A stretch of DNA of 29,955 bases from Candidatus Bathyarchaeota archaeon (GTDB lineage: Archaea; Thermoproteota; Bathyarchaeia; RBG-16-48-13; JAGMEO01). Shown piece after piece: positions 8,601-17,412 of this stretch. The stretch's first letter is position 1. Every line of letters begins with the position of its first letter. The notes below the pieces were generated by a model. It did not search any database. It was not told where the DNA came from and saw only the letters and a program-made list of their open reading frames with translations. The position numbers were made by a program, and so were the translations under genes. The stretch spans positions 1 through 29,955 of the forward strand of contig JAGMEO010000001.1 of the NCBI GenBank assembly GCA_023128135.1. Reading direction: 5' to 3'.

Positions 8601-9052
8601 TGTATGATGGTTTGACCGGGAAAAAATACGAAGCAACCATCTTTATTGGTGTCGTATACTACCAGAAACTCCATCATATGGTAGCAGATAAAATACATGC
8701 AAGGGCGAGAGGACAAGTACAGATGCTTACCCGGCAACCCACTGAAGGAAGAGCTAGGGGCGGAGGTTTACGATTCGGGGAAATGGAAAGAGACTGTCTA
8801 ATAGGATATGGTGCATCTCTTCTTCTGAAAGATAGGCTTTTGGACGAGTCAGATAGAACAATCATATATGCTTGTGAGAAATGTGGTTTCATCGGATTCT
8901 ATGACTTTAAGAAAAGAAAGTATATTTGCAGAGTGTGTGGAGAGAACACTGTTATTTCCCCTATTGTTGTCTCCTACGCTTTTAAACTTCTATTACAAGA
9001 GTTAATGAGTCTGGCTATTGCACCAAGAATGAAGCTTGGAGGACGAGCGTAA
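5696..9052 (+). CDS. rpoB: DNA-directed RNA polymerase subunit B (undivided)
   Basis: 1118-residue second-largest RNA polymerase subunit, covering both halves (B'' and B') that are separate genes in some euryarchaea. Landmarks in order: PGGYFIVNGSERVTVAMED (about 152-170), HPTHWGRLCPNETPEGSNCG (about 450-470), GYNMEDAIVLNKSS (about 728-741), GDKFASRHGQKGVIGMVIP (about 874-892), TEGRARGGGLRFGEMERDC, and a C-terminal zinc site CEKCGF...CRVCG (about 1060-1080). The start is GTG 5696 with AGGGAG about 10 nt upstream; TTG 5699 is an alternative. rpoA follows after 1 nt. No rpoH is found upstream, where many archaea have it. Confidence 0.98.
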   Translation: MLNNLQSSKLDLWILMKKYIEEKGLVRQHLDSYNDFIDTGLQEIVSEVGKIQVEAQDYPFEVKLGKIEATCPRIVEVDGSDHTIYPMETRLRNLTYSAPLYLEMIPVKDGCEGLSETVYIGNFPVMLKSKLCPLSKMTPEELIKAGEDSNDPGGYFIVNGSERVTVAMEDLAPNRILVDIDDSGTKPVYRAKVFSTTVGFRARIEIKMKHSGGIYVSIPGVPSELPIIILMRALNLESDKDIVTLISSDEKIQDQLEPSFDEVQGISTTQNAIAYIGNRVAYGQIEEYRIKRAESILSRNFFPHIGQTNEHHLEKARFLGEMVLRVIELKLGRRKEDDRDHYANKRLRLAGPLLSDLFRIAFRSLCRDIKYQLDRMSIRRKALSIPTAVRPGIVTDRMNHALATGNWGRGRVGMTQLLDRKNFISTLSHLRRLQSPLSRSQPNFEARDLHPTHWGRLCPNETPEGSNCGLVKNLALMASISVAADTDKVIRFLSHLGVVSTTKPISEDEEVYAKIFVDGSLIGYHNDPVSLVRAFRKARRHGEIDPEVNIVYYSEHKRKVSPIIFVNCNVGRIRRPLIIIENGESKLTLEQITRLKKGEITFDDLILEGSIEYLDAEEEENAYVALNHESLTSKHTHLEIASYTILGICASTIPYAEHNQSPRNSYEAAMAKQALGVYSINYFNRADSRSHFLHYPQKPLVTTKPMEVLHYNEKPSGQNCIVAVLSCKGYNMEDAIVLNKSSIQRGMFRSFFYRVYVAEGRQYLGGLKDKFETPSSDIRGFRGEQYYKLLEEDGVIGVESLVDGSEVLIGRTSPPRFLEEYKEFELKGPTRRDTSITMRSAEAGTVDEVFLMVSAQGNRLVKVKARDQRIPELGDKFASRHGQKGVIGMVIPHVDMPFTEDGIVPDIIINPHAFPSRMTVGQFVESISGKVAALDGEVMDGTPFYSLTVDEIRKKLFSLGFQHSGREVMYDGLTGKKYEATIFIGVVYYQKLHHMVADKIHARARGQVQMLTRQPTEGRARGGGLRFGEMERDCLIGYGASLLLKDRLLDESDRTIIYACEKCGFIGFYDFKKRKYICRVCGENTVISPIVVSYAFKLLLQELMSLAIAPRMKLGGRA

Positions 9053-9053
9053 A

Positions 9054-12000
9054 ATGTCAGAAGAAGCAGAGCTTTCTAAAGTGTTAGAACAGATAAGTTT
9101 TGGTCTTCTGTCTCCAAGTGAGATCAGAAAACTCTCAGTTGTTGAGATTAAGACTGCTGACACTTACGATGAAGATGGAGCACCAATAACATCAGGACTT
9201 ATGGATGGACGTTTGGGAACACTTGAACCCAGACAAAGATGTAAAACCTGTGGTAATACTGCGGCACGTTGTCCTGGACACTTTGGTAACATCGAATTAG
9301 CTGTTCCAGTCATTCATGTAGAATTTGCCAAGATCATTTACAAATTGTTGACAACCGTATGTCGAAGTTGTGGTCATGTTCTCCTATCCACTGAAAATAT
9401 TAATCAATATCGTGAGAAGATGAAAAATGAAGAACAATCGCTTGGTTCCATTTCAAAGACTATGTATAAAAAAATTGAAAAAAACGCGAAAAAAAATACA
9501 ATATGTCCACATTGTGGTGCGAAACAATTAAAGATCAAGTTTAGCAAGCCAACAACCTTTCATGAAATACTTGAAGATGGTGGAGTTCGAAAACTTAATG
9601 CAAGTATAATAAGGGAGCGACTTGAACGAATTCCAGACAATGAGCTTGACATTCTAGGCTTCAATTCAAACGTGGCAAGGCCTGACTGGATGATTCTTCA
9701 TACGTTGCCAGTACCACCTGTTTATGTCCGTCCTTCTATAACTCTTGAATCTGGGATAAGATCTGAAGATGATCTAACTCACAAACTCGTAGACATCATA
9801 AGAATAAATCAAAGATTGAAGGAAAACATAGACGCTGGAGCACCAACCTTAATAATTCAAGACTTATCGGAACTTCTTCAATACCATGTTACAACATATT
9901 TCAATAATGAGGCTTCAGGGATTCCACCAGCAAGGCATAGGTCTGGAAGACCTTTAAAAACCATATCTCAAAGGTTAAAGGGTAAAGAGGGGAGATTTAG
10001 AAGTAACCTCTCTGGAAAAAGAGTAGACTTCTCTGCACGTACAGTAATATCGCCTGATCCCAACATTGGTATAAATGAAGTTGGTGTTCCCTATGCTGTT
10101 GCAAAGCAACTTACAATTCCTGTAAAAGTGACACTTTTTAATATTGATGAGATGAAGAGACTAATAATAAATGGTCCAGATAAATATCCAGGTGCCATTT
10201 ACGTTGTGAGGCCAGATGGTAAACGCTTAAGATTGGAGTTCGTTACAGAACGAGAAAAAATTGCAGAAGCCATACAACCAGGCTTCACAGTCGAACGTCA
10301 TCTAAGAAACGGAGACATTGTAATATTTAATAGACAACCTTCTCTGCACAGAATGTCTATTATGGCTCATCATGTTAAGGTACTGCCTTACAAAACCTTT
10401 AGACTAAATCTGTGTGTATGTGTACCTTACAATGCTGATTTTGATGGTGATGAAATGAACCTCCATGTCCCTCAAAGCACTGAGGCTAGAACAGAGGCTC
10501 ATATGCTCATGAGGGTTCAAGATCAAATTCTTTCACCTCGTTATGGAGGGCCAATAATTGGCGCTATTCGTGATCATATAAGTGCAGCTTTTCTTCTCAC
10601 CAGTGATTTCACAAAGTTTGGAAAGGAAGAAGTATACCATCTCCTAACAGCAGTCGGATATGACGGTCCTATGCCTAAGCCAAAGATTAAAGGTAAAAAA
10701 CCATTGTGGACAGGCAAACAAATTTTCAGTCTCTTCCTTCCAGAAGGATTCAATTACACATTGAAGTCGAGCATATGTAGACATTGCTCTGTATGTCTCC
10801 AAGAAAAATGTAAGAACGATGCTTTTGTCGTAGTAAGAAATGGAGAGTTAAAGAAAGGTGTTATAGATAAAAACTCAATTGGCGCTGAAAGATCTGAAAG
10901 TATGTTTCACAGAATCGTAAAAGACTATGGAACAGAAGCAGGAAAGACATTTCTGAACTCTATGAGTAGACTTCTTACAGAATTCATCTCTATTCTAGGC
11001 TTCACCTTTTCAATCGATGAACTAGACCTTTCAGATAGAGCAAAGAAAAAGATTAGGAGTGTCCTTGAAAGAGCTGAAAAAGAAGTTCAAGAATTGATTC
11101 AAAAATACAGGAATAAAAGTCTCAAGAGACTTGCTGGAAAAACACTCGAGGAATCCCTCGAGATATATATAATGAATAAGCTAGCTCAAGCAAGAGATGA
11201 AGCTGGAAAAGTGGCTGACCGCTTCTTCACTATTGAAAATCATGGAATAATAATGACTAAAACGGGAGCGAGAGGATCAAATCTTAACATAGGGCAAATG
11301 GCTGCTTGTTTAGGACAACAATCAGTAAGAGGAAAGCGAATCACCCTTGGATATAAGGGTCGAACACTCTCCCACTTCAAAATAGACGATCCGAGTCCAG
11401 AGGCTAGAGGTTTTGTTAATGCATCTTACAGAACAGGGCTAAACCCAACGGAGTTCTTCTTCCACGCTATGGGTGGAAGAGAGGGTCTGGTAGATACTGC
11501 GGTACGAACACAACAAAGCGGATATATGCAACGTAGACTCATAAACGCTCTGGAACAGCTGCGGGTTGAATATGATGAAACTGTTAGAAACTCTGTAGGA
11601 GACATAATTAGTTTCAAACACGGTGATGACGGTGTTGACCCCGCTAAGAGTGATCATGGGAAAGCGGTAAACATAGAAAGACTAGTTGAGACTATTAAAT
11701 TAACTACTCGAGATGGAAAACCAGTTTCCAAAAATTACATTGAAAAACAGGTTAATGAACTAGATGCCGAACTTTCTCCGGCACTCCAAAACGAGCTTAA
11801 AAAACAATTATTAAAAGTGAAATTGGGCAGAAAAGGTGTCAACAAAGCAATATTCGCTACTGTAAAAAACTTTAAAAGAACGCTTGTAGAGCCTGGTGAA
11901 GCAGTTGGCATAGTTGCGGCTCAATCTATTGGAGAACCTGGAACCCAGATGACATTACGTACTTTCCATTATGCTGGAGTAAAGGAGATGAACGTCACTT

Positions 12001-12869
12001 TAGGCCTCCCTCGTTTAATCGAGATTGTTGACGCTCGTCGATCACCATCAACTCCAATAATGACAATTCCATTAGATAAGGAACATAAAGTGAGTAAAGA
12101 AAAGGCAACTGAAATTGCACATAAAATCCTTTCGACAACAATCGAGGACGTGGCAAAAAAAGTATACATTGACTCAGAGCAAGCAGCAATAGTAATAGTG
12201 CTTGATAAAGACACGATGAAGGCTTATGATATAACTTTAGAAAAACTTCATGCACTTCTTTCATTTCCCAACTGTAATGTAAAGGTTGACGGAGAAACTA
12301 TTCTAGTAACTTCAAAGAAAACTGATCAAGATCTTCGAAAATTATTGGCAAAAACATCATCAGTACATGTCAGGGGAGTCCCTGATATACGTAAAGTCTT
12401 AATAACCGAAGAAGGAAACGAGTGGCGGCTGAATACAGATGGCTCTAACCTTTCGAAGACACTTGCGATTTCGGGTATAGACCCAACTAGAACAGTAACA
12501 AACAACATCCATGAAATAGCTAAGAGCCTAGGTATAGAAGCAGCTAGAAACTCTATCATACGAGAGGCATTCAATGTTCTTGGGGAACAAGGTCTTGACG
12601 TTGATCTAAGGCACATAATGTTAGTAGCTGACATCATGACGCACACTGGGGAGATTCGTCAAATAGGAAGACACGGAGTTAGTGGGCAAAAATCAAGTAT
12701 CCTTGCAAGAGCTGCTTTTGAAATTACTCTACCAACCATTGTTGAAGCAGCTACCAAAGGCTCTTCAGATAGACTTAATGGAGTCACAGAATCTGTAATT
12801 GTGGGTCAAAATATACCTATCGGCACTGGGCTCATCGAGTTGTACATGGGAGGCACAAAGAAATCTTAA
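9054..12869 (+). CDS. rpoA: DNA-directed RNA polymerase subunit A, A' and A'' in one chain
   Basis: 1271 residues from ATG 9054, one base after the rpoB stop; GGAGGA at the end of rpoB is the ribosome-binding site. The N-terminal clamp has the zinc motif CKTCGNTAARCPGHFGNIEL (about 63-82). The catalytic NADFDGDEMN, binding the active-site Mg ion, lies near 460-469. The A'' signature EPGEAVGIVAAQSIGEPGTQ with MTLRTFHYAG lies near 946-975 in the same frame. In most euryarchaea and Crenarchaeota A' and A'' are separate genes; here there is no stop or restart between them. The C-terminal jaw ends GTGLIELYMGGTKKS. Confidence 0.98.
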   Translation: MSEEAELSKVLEQISFGLLSPSEIRKLSVVEIKTADTYDEDGAPITSGLMDGRLGTLEPRQRCKTCGNTAARCPGHFGNIELAVPVIHVEFAKIIYKLLTTVCRSCGHVLLSTENINQYREKMKNEEQSLGSISKTMYKKIEKNAKKNTICPHCGAKQLKIKFSKPTTFHEILEDGGVRKLNASIIRERLERIPDNELDILGFNSNVARPDWMILHTLPVPPVYVRPSITLESGIRSEDDLTHKLVDIIRINQRLKENIDAGAPTLIIQDLSELLQYHVTTYFNNEASGIPPARHRSGRPLKTISQRLKGKEGRFRSNLSGKRVDFSARTVISPDPNIGINEVGVPYAVAKQLTIPVKVTLFNIDEMKRLIINGPDKYPGAIYVVRPDGKRLRLEFVTEREKIAEAIQPGFTVERHLRNGDIVIFNRQPSLHRMSIMAHHVKVLPYKTFRLNLCVCVPYNADFDGDEMNLHVPQSTEARTEAHMLMRVQDQILSPRYGGPIIGAIRDHISAAFLLTSDFTKFGKEEVYHLLTAVGYDGPMPKPKIKGKKPLWTGKQIFSLFLPEGFNYTLKSSICRHCSVCLQEKCKNDAFVVVRNGELKKGVIDKNSIGAERSESMFHRIVKDYGTEAGKTFLNSMSRLLTEFISILGFTFSIDELDLSDRAKKKIRSVLERAEKEVQELIQKYRNKSLKRLAGKTLEESLEIYIMNKLAQARDEAGKVADRFFTIENHGIIMTKTGARGSNLNIGQMAACLGQQSVRGKRITLGYKGRTLSHFKIDDPSPEARGFVNASYRTGLNPTEFFFHAMGGREGLVDTAVRTQQSGYMQRRLINALEQLRVEYDETVRNSVGDIISFKHGDDGVDPAKSDHGKAVNIERLVETIKLTTRDGKPVSKNYIEKQVNELDAELSPALQNELKKQLLKVKLGRKGVNKAIFATVKNFKRTLVEPGEAVGIVAAQSIGEPGTQMTLRTFHYAGVKEMNVTLGLPRLIEIVDARRSPSTPIMTIPLDKEHKVSKEKATEIAHKILSTTIEDVAKKVYIDSEQAAIVIVLDKDTMKAYDITLEKLHALLSFPNCNVKVDGETILVTSKKTDQDLRKLLAKTSSVHVRGVPDIRKVLITEEGNEWRLNTDGSNLSKTLAISGIDPTRTVTNNIHEIAKSLGIEAARNSIIREAFNVLGEQGLDVDLRHIMLVADIMTHTGEIRQIGRHGVSGQKSSILARAAFEITLPTIVEAATKGSSDRLNGVTESVIVGQNIPIGTGLIELYMGGTKKS

Positions 12870-12931
12870 TGAAACATAATAATTTATTTTATACATAAAC
12901 CCCTCATAGACACAAAGGGAGAAGCTATACC

Positions 12932-13249
12932 TTGGTGGAATTCGAAAAGTCGTTAAAAACAGTCTTCAAAACAGGTAAGGTGATAATAGGCTCTAAGCAA
13001 GCCTTAAATTTAACAAAAGCGGGAAAAGCAAAGATGGTCATTCTTAGCTCAAACTGTCCTGAAAACGTCAAGAAAAACATTCAAAATTACTCTCAAATCT
13101 CCAAAATACCAGTTTACATTTCTACCTTCCACAGTAAAGACTTGAGAAGAATCTGTGGAAAACCCTTTAATGTTTCCGCCATAACTATTAGAGATATTGG
13201 AGACTCTGACATATTGAAATTGGTGAAATCTGATGTTAACAGGGATTAA
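12932..13249 (+). CDS. rpl30e: Ribosomal protein L30e
   Basis: 105-residue large-subunit protein of the L7Ae/L30e fold. FKTGKVIIGSKQALNLTKAGKAKMVILSSNCP and RRICGKPFNVSAITIRDIGDSDIL are typical. TTG 12932 is preceded by AAGGGAGAA at 12915-12923; GTG 12935 is an alternative. It sits in the conserved rpoA-L30e-nusA-S12 order, and its last 17 nt overlap nusA, which implies translational coupling. Confidence 0.93.
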   Translation: MVEFEKSLKTVFKTGKVIIGSKQALNLTKAGKAKMVILSSNCPENVKKNIQNYSQISKIPVYISTFHSKDLRRICGKPFNVSAITIRDIGDSDILKLVKSDVNRD

Positions 13250-13670
13250 ACTAACAGGCGACGAGATGCGTTATATAGCGTTATTTGAGAGCATCACAGG
13301 TGCCATTGCAAAAGATTGTATAATTGACAATAAATTAAATAGAATAGTGTTTGTTGTAAAACCTGGAAATATTGGCCTTGCTGTTGGAAAACAAGGCGTA
13401 CACGTTAAAGCACTTCGGCGAATGATCGGAAAAGATGTTGAGTTGGTTGAATATGCTGATAACCTCAACACATTTATAAAACACGCATTCGCTCCAGCCA
13501 AGGTTAATGAGCTTCGTGTTACAGATAGACCTGATGGCAAAAAGATGGTTGTTGTCATAATCGAATCTAAAGATAAAGGAATTGCAATAGGCAAAAATGG
13601 GAAGAACGCTGAAAAAACACGTTTTCTCGTAAAAAGATATTTTAACATAGACAACGTTGTCATAAGATAA
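13233..13670 (+). CDS. nusA: Archaeal NusA-like protein, two KH domains
   Basis: 145 residues, the short archaeal form without the bacterial N-terminal polymerase-binding and S1 domains. It has two KH domains with GxxG loops GKQG (52-55) and GKNG (120-123). It starts IKLTGDEMRYIALFESITGA, as archaeal NusA proteins do. ATG 13233 lies inside the 3' end of L30e and is preceded by GGTGA about 8 nt upstream. The role is inferred from the family: RNA binding linked to transcription. Confidence 0.93.
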   Translation: MLTGIKLTGDEMRYIALFESITGAIAKDCIIDNKLNRIVFVVKPGNIGLAVGKQGVHVKALRRMIGKDVELVEYADNLNTFIKHAFAPAKVNELRVTDRPDGKKMVVVIIESKDKGIAIGKNGKNAEKTRFLVKRYFNIDNVVIR

Positions 13671-13773
13671 TGACAAAGCTGTGATTTTTCATGACCGCAT
13701 CTTTTAAGGTTTAAAATAAACATAAACAATAAATAAATCTTGAACAACCAAAGTACTGAAATGATGATTTTAA

Positions 13774-14214
13774 ATGGGTAAAAAATCTCCGAAAGGCCTC
13801 TTTGCTGCAAGAAAATTAAAACGTAAACGTCAACATTTCAGATGGAAAGATCATTACTATAAAAGAAGAGTCCTTAAACTTAATGTCAAATCAGACCCTC
13901 TTGAAAGCGCTCCTCAAGGAAGATGTATAGTGCTAGCGAAAGTAGGAGTGGAAAGTAAACAGCCCAACAGCGCTATTAGAAAGTGTGTTAGAGTTCAAAT
14001 TATAAAAAACGGTCGGCAGGTCACAGCCTTTCTTCCTGGAGATGGAGCACTTAATTATATAGATGAACATGACGAAGTAATGATCTGTGGAATTGGAGGA
14101 CCCAGAGGGGGCGCGATGGGAGATATCCCTGGCGTTAGATACAAAGTCATAAGCGTTAATGGAGCTTCATTAAAATCGCTAATATTGGGAAAGATTGAGA
14201 AACCCACTAGATAA
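13774..14214 (+). CDS. rps12: Ribosomal protein S12 (uS12)
   Basis: 146-residue archaeal-type S12 with the decoding-centre loop [13 protein letters not shown] (PNSA at 64-67) and the second conserved loop [20 protein letters not shown]. The ATG is preceded by only a weak ribosome-binding site. About 100 nt separate it from nusA. The gene that normally follows in the same direction, S7, is here inverted. Confidence 0.97.
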   Translation: MGKKSPKGLFAARKLKRKRQHFRWKDHYYKRRVLKLNVKSDPLESAPQGRCIVLAKVGVESKQPNSAIRKCVRVQIIKNGRQVTAFLPGDGALNYIDEHDEVMICGIGGPRGGAMGDIPGVRYKVISVNGASLKSLILGKIEKPTR

Positions 14215-14263
14215 GCAATAATAGGCTATTTTTAATGTTAATGTTCTAAATAAAATCCCGCTT

Positions 14264-14866
14264 TTAACGTGATGATAAAGCAATCCTTTCCATTTCATTC
14301 TTTTTTTGAACAGCGTAGCTTCTATTATCACCATCTGAAGCAGGGATAAGTTCATCTGCTAAACATTCTTCAATAGTTTTAGGAGTGCCAAAGGATGCTT
14401 TTCTTGCACCTTCAGATATGAATCTTAATGCTAAGTCTATTCGTCGTTGAGGAGCTATGTCAACTGACATGTGATATACGATGCCACCAAAACTGATTCG
14501 AGTTGTATCTTCGCAGGGTGCAGTATTCTCTACAGCCCTAACTAATACTTCAACAGGGTTTCTTCCTGCTTTTAGATTGATAATTTCGAAAGCGTCTTTC
14601 ACAATTTTTATTGCTTTAGCTTTCTTGCCTCCATTCAGTCCATGTCGCATCATATTGTTTACAAGCCTTTCTGTAATTGCGACCTTCGATTTTCCAAATT
14701 TTTTGTGTTCATGTCTACCTCCACTATGCGGTAAATAGGTTGTTCCTAAGCTCAAATAACGTTTTAGACCATTGTCTTTTAATTCAATGTCATCAGTTAG
14801 CCATTTACCGAATAACTTAGTATTACTTGAATCCTTTTTCTCAGTCACTATCATGGAGCTCCTCAT
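14264..14866 (-). CDS. rps7: Ribosomal protein S7 (uS7), inverted inside the str cluster
   Basis: 200-residue S7 that nucleates assembly of the small-subunit head. LFGKWLTDDIELKDNGLKRYLSL, SKVAITERLVNNMMRHG, NPVEVLVRAVENTAP and RRIDLALRFISEGARKASFG are family signatures. It lies on the minus strand between plus-strand S12 and EF-1-alpha; the usual archaeal order is co-directional. Two in-frame ATGs are possible: 14866 (about 36 nt from a TATA-like box) and 14854, which has GAGGAG 4 nt upstream. I give the longer form, and the true start is uncertain. Confidence 0.96.
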   Translation of the reverse strand: MRSSMIVTEKKDSSNTKLFGKWLTDDIELKDNGLKRYLSLGTTYLPHSGGRHEHKKFGKSKVAITERLVNNMMRHGLNGGKKAKAIKIVKDAFEIINLKAGRNPVEVLVRAVENTAPCEDTTRISFGGIVYHMSVDIAPQRRIDLALRFISEGARKASFGTPKTIEECLADELIPASDGDNRSYAVQKKNEMERIALSSR

Positions 14867-14898
14867 TAATTTAGGAAGTTCGTCTAACCGTAATTCTT

Positions 14899-14906
14899 AA
14901 TATAAA
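14899..14906 (-). promoter_or_regulatory. Candidate TATA box for S7
   Basis: TTTATATT on the minus strand lies about 33 nt before the first S7 ATG, which would place transcription start about 10 nt upstream of it. It sits in the 116-nt divergent spacer shared with EF-1-alpha. The element is nearly symmetric, so it might serve both directions. Confidence 0.5.
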
Positions 14907-14982
14907 CTTTATTATCTAAATGTTAATCCTTATCTACTAGTAAGTTAAATCTAAAAAAGAAATAGGAACATGGTGAAAACAT

Positions 14983-16287
14983 TTGAGTAAAGAGAAACCA
15001 CACTTAAACATGGTTATAATTGGTCACGTAGATCATGGAAAAAGCACCTCGGTAGGCCATTTACTACTTAAAACGGGTGCTGTCAGTGACAGAGACATAA
15101 AGGAACAGCGAGCAGAAGCTTCCAAATATGGTGTTTCTCCAGACGAAGTTTCTTTTGCTTGGGTTCTTGATAAACTCAAGGAAGAAAGAGAAAGAGGTAT
15201 GACAATAGATCTGGCATTTTGGAAGTTTGAGACAGATAAATATGTCTTCACAGTTATCGACGCGCCAGGTCATAGGGATTTTGTCAAAAACATGATAACT
15301 GGAACAAGTCAAGCTGATGCTGCTCTACTTGTAGTTTCAGCTAAGACGGGAGGTTACGAGGCTGGTACAGGCCCAGGTGGTCAGACAAGAGAACATATTT
15401 TCCTAGCATACACTCTCGGAGTTAAACAGCTAGTTGTAGCAATAAATAAAATGGATGAGAAAACAGTTCAATGGAAGCAAGAAAGATTCGAGGAAGTAAG
15501 AGATGGAATCAGAGACCTACTTAAGATGACAGGATACAACCCTGACAAAATACAAGTTATTCCAATATCTGGCTTAAAAGGAGACAACCTAGTTGAACCG
15601 AGCGAAAATATGCCCTGGTATAAAGGACTTACATTAATCAAAACATTTGACACATTCACTGTTCCTCCGCAGCCTCTGGACAAACCGTTGAGAATGCCAA
15701 TTCAAGATGTCTATGCAATCACCGGTGTGGGAACAGTGCCAGTTGGACGAGTCGAAACAGGCGTACTTAAAGTGGGCGACATTCTTGTCTTCATGCCAAC
15801 AGGAGCTAAAGGGGAAGTTAAAAGTATAGAAGCTCATCATGTAGAGATGCCGAAAGCAGTTCCAGGAGACAACATTGGCTTAAATATAAAGGGGATATCA
15901 CGAAAAGATATTCATAGAGGTGACGTTGCAGGTCACGAGTCAGATCCACCAACAGTTGCTAAAGAGTTTACAGGCCAGATAGTAGTGATTAACCATCCTA
16001 CAGCAATAGCACAGGGATACACGCCAGTATTACACGCACACACCGCTACGATGGCTACAACTTTTTCGGAGTTGATAACAAAATTGGATCCAAGAACTGG
16101 TCAAGTAGTAGAGGAAAAACCAGCATTCTTGAAAACTGGAGATGGCGCAGTTGTCAAGCTGCGACCATTGAGACCACTAGTCATTGAAGAATATGCTAAA
16201 CTACCCCAGATAGGAAGGTTCGCTATTCGGGATATGGGCACAACTATCGCCGCAGGCATCGTGAAAGAGATCACAGAGAAAGCCTAA
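14983..16287 (+). CDS. tuf: Translation elongation factor EF-1-alpha
   Basis: 434-residue GTPase that delivers aminoacyl-tRNA to the ribosome. G1 is GHVDHGKST (14-22), G3 is DAPGHRDFVKNM (from about 93) and G4 is NKMD (from about 155). The three-domain length is standard and the C-terminus VIEEYAKLPQIGRFAIRDMG is conserved. The start is TTG 14983, with GGTGA at about 14972-14976. S10 follows about 110 nt downstream, as in the canonical cluster. Confidence 0.98.
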   Translation: MSKEKPHLNMVIIGHVDHGKSTSVGHLLLKTGAVSDRDIKEQRAEASKYGVSPDEVSFAWVLDKLKEERERGMTIDLAFWKFETDKYVFTVIDAPGHRDFVKNMITGTSQADAALLVVSAKTGGYEAGTGPGGQTREHIFLAYTLGVKQLVVAINKMDEKTVQWKQERFEEVRDGIRDLLKMTGYNPDKIQVIPISGLKGDNLVEPSENMPWYKGLTLIKTFDTFTVPPQPLDKPLRMPIQDVYAITGVGTVPVGRVETGVLKVGDILVFMPTGAKGEVKSIEAHHVEMPKAVPGDNIGLNIKGISRKDIHRGDVAGHESDPPTVAKEFTGQIVVINHPTAIAQGYTPVLHAHTATMATTFSELITKLDPRTGQVVEEKPAFLKTGDGAVVKLRPLRPLVIEEYAKLPQIGRFAIRDMGTTIAAGIVKEITEKA

Positions 16288-16399
16288 TCTTCCCTTTATA
16301 TCTCACATTTTTATTATAAAACTGATTCAACACATTTTCTAGATTAAACATAAACACAACAGTTCCAGATTTGAATTTTCCATAAAAAAGTGAAGTTAT

Positions 16400-16708
16400 A
16401 TGGTTCAAAAAGCACGAATACGTCTCACAAGTACGAACCAGAAAAAACTGGAAGAGTTGTGTAGTGAAATTAAAGACATAGCCAGCAAGACAGGAGTTAA
16501 ACTTGCTGGACCTATTCCTTTGCCAACTAAGCGTCTGACTGTACCAACAAGAAAGTCACCATGTGGGCAAGGGACACCTACATGGGATCGATATGAAATG
16601 CGGATTCACAAGAGGCTTATCGAAGTTGAGGCTAACGAACGGACTATGAGAAGAGTAATGCGCCTTAGAGTTCCAGATGAAGTTTTTATAGAAATCACTC
16701 TTATCTAA
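16400..16708 (+). CDS. rps10: Ribosomal protein S10 (uS10)
   Basis: 102 residues: [41 protein letters not shown] and [20 protein letters not shown] text ([16 protein letters not shown] here). Component of the small-subunit head. It is the last gene of the plus-strand cluster; everything from here to 17.6 kb is gene remnants and a tRNA. Confidence 0.97.
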   Translation: MVQKARIRLTSTNQKKLEELCSEIKDIASKTGVKLAGPIPLPTKRLTVPTRKSPCGQGTPTWDRYEMRIHKRLIEVEANERTMRRVMRLRVPDEVFIEITLI

Positions 16709-16765
16709 TTTTTGTATTATACTATGTTCTTAACATCTCAGGCTTTAGAACACCTGTAAGGCAGT

Positions 16766-17189
16766 CTATAAGAAATTTACCTTTTTAGATATTTTCGCCT
16801 TTTTATAAACCATCCATGATGTAGCGACATCTTGAATTGCTAGGCCAGTTGAGTCAAATATTGTGATCTCATCATTAGATGTTCTCCCCTCCCTAATTCC
16901 CGTAATTACTTCCCCGATTTCAGCGTAGATGTCTTTCTGGGTTTTTAGGATGCACATTAACTATTTTCACACTGCGATATCGCTTTTCTCTAAATATGTA
17001 GCATAGTTCTAAAATCTCAATGATGTTTTTAAAGAAAACATATAACTTAGGAGGCATCTGTACCTTCCCAAACCCTTTTTCCCTGAAGGCGGGTTCTACA
17101 GCCTCCAGCGTCTCTTTCATAGTTAAGAGTGGTCTAACCTCTTTGTCTGTTAGAATTGCGACCGCGCCATTTTTTCCTTCCTTTTGAAC
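16766..17189 (-). pseudogene. Remnant of ornithine cyclodeaminase / mu-crystallin family gene
   Basis: Two pieces of one family survive in different frames. The N-terminal piece (about 17189-16920) reads AVAILTDKEVRPLLTMKETL, then EAVEPAFREKGFGKVQMPPK and SVKIVNVHPKNPE. The C-terminal piece (16957-16766) reads IYAEIGEVITGIREGRTSND, then EITIFDSTGLAIQDVATSW and MVYKKAK. The middle, roughly 170 to 200 residues including most of the NAD-binding domain, is missing. The two parts meet at about 16935 with a frame change, and the first piece has no in-frame start at its expected beginning. This is an internally deleted gene on the minus strand. Confidence 0.82.
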
Positions 17190-17412
17190 TTACAAAAGCC
17201 GTCATAGAATCAAGATTATTAACTATCCTAATATGAATTAATTTGAGATATATATTCGATTGATCGAATACTGAAACTATACAAGGCGTCATCAAGGAAT
17301 AAATAAGATATCTTTTTACAGCAGACGGTTCCCTTAGGAACACTCTACGTGGCAGTGCTAATCGGCATAAGTCGCTTTCCGATCGGTAGGGAGAAAAATT
17401 TATGTGTATTAT

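Noticed and set aside
13271..13810. A 179-residue minus-strand open frame.
   Set aside because: It is a shadow of nusA and the S12 start, both clearly recognised on the plus strand.
17134..17343. A 69-residue minus-strand open frame upstream of the cyclodeaminase remnant.
   Set aside because: No family resemblance; it overlaps the remnant's first codons in another frame.
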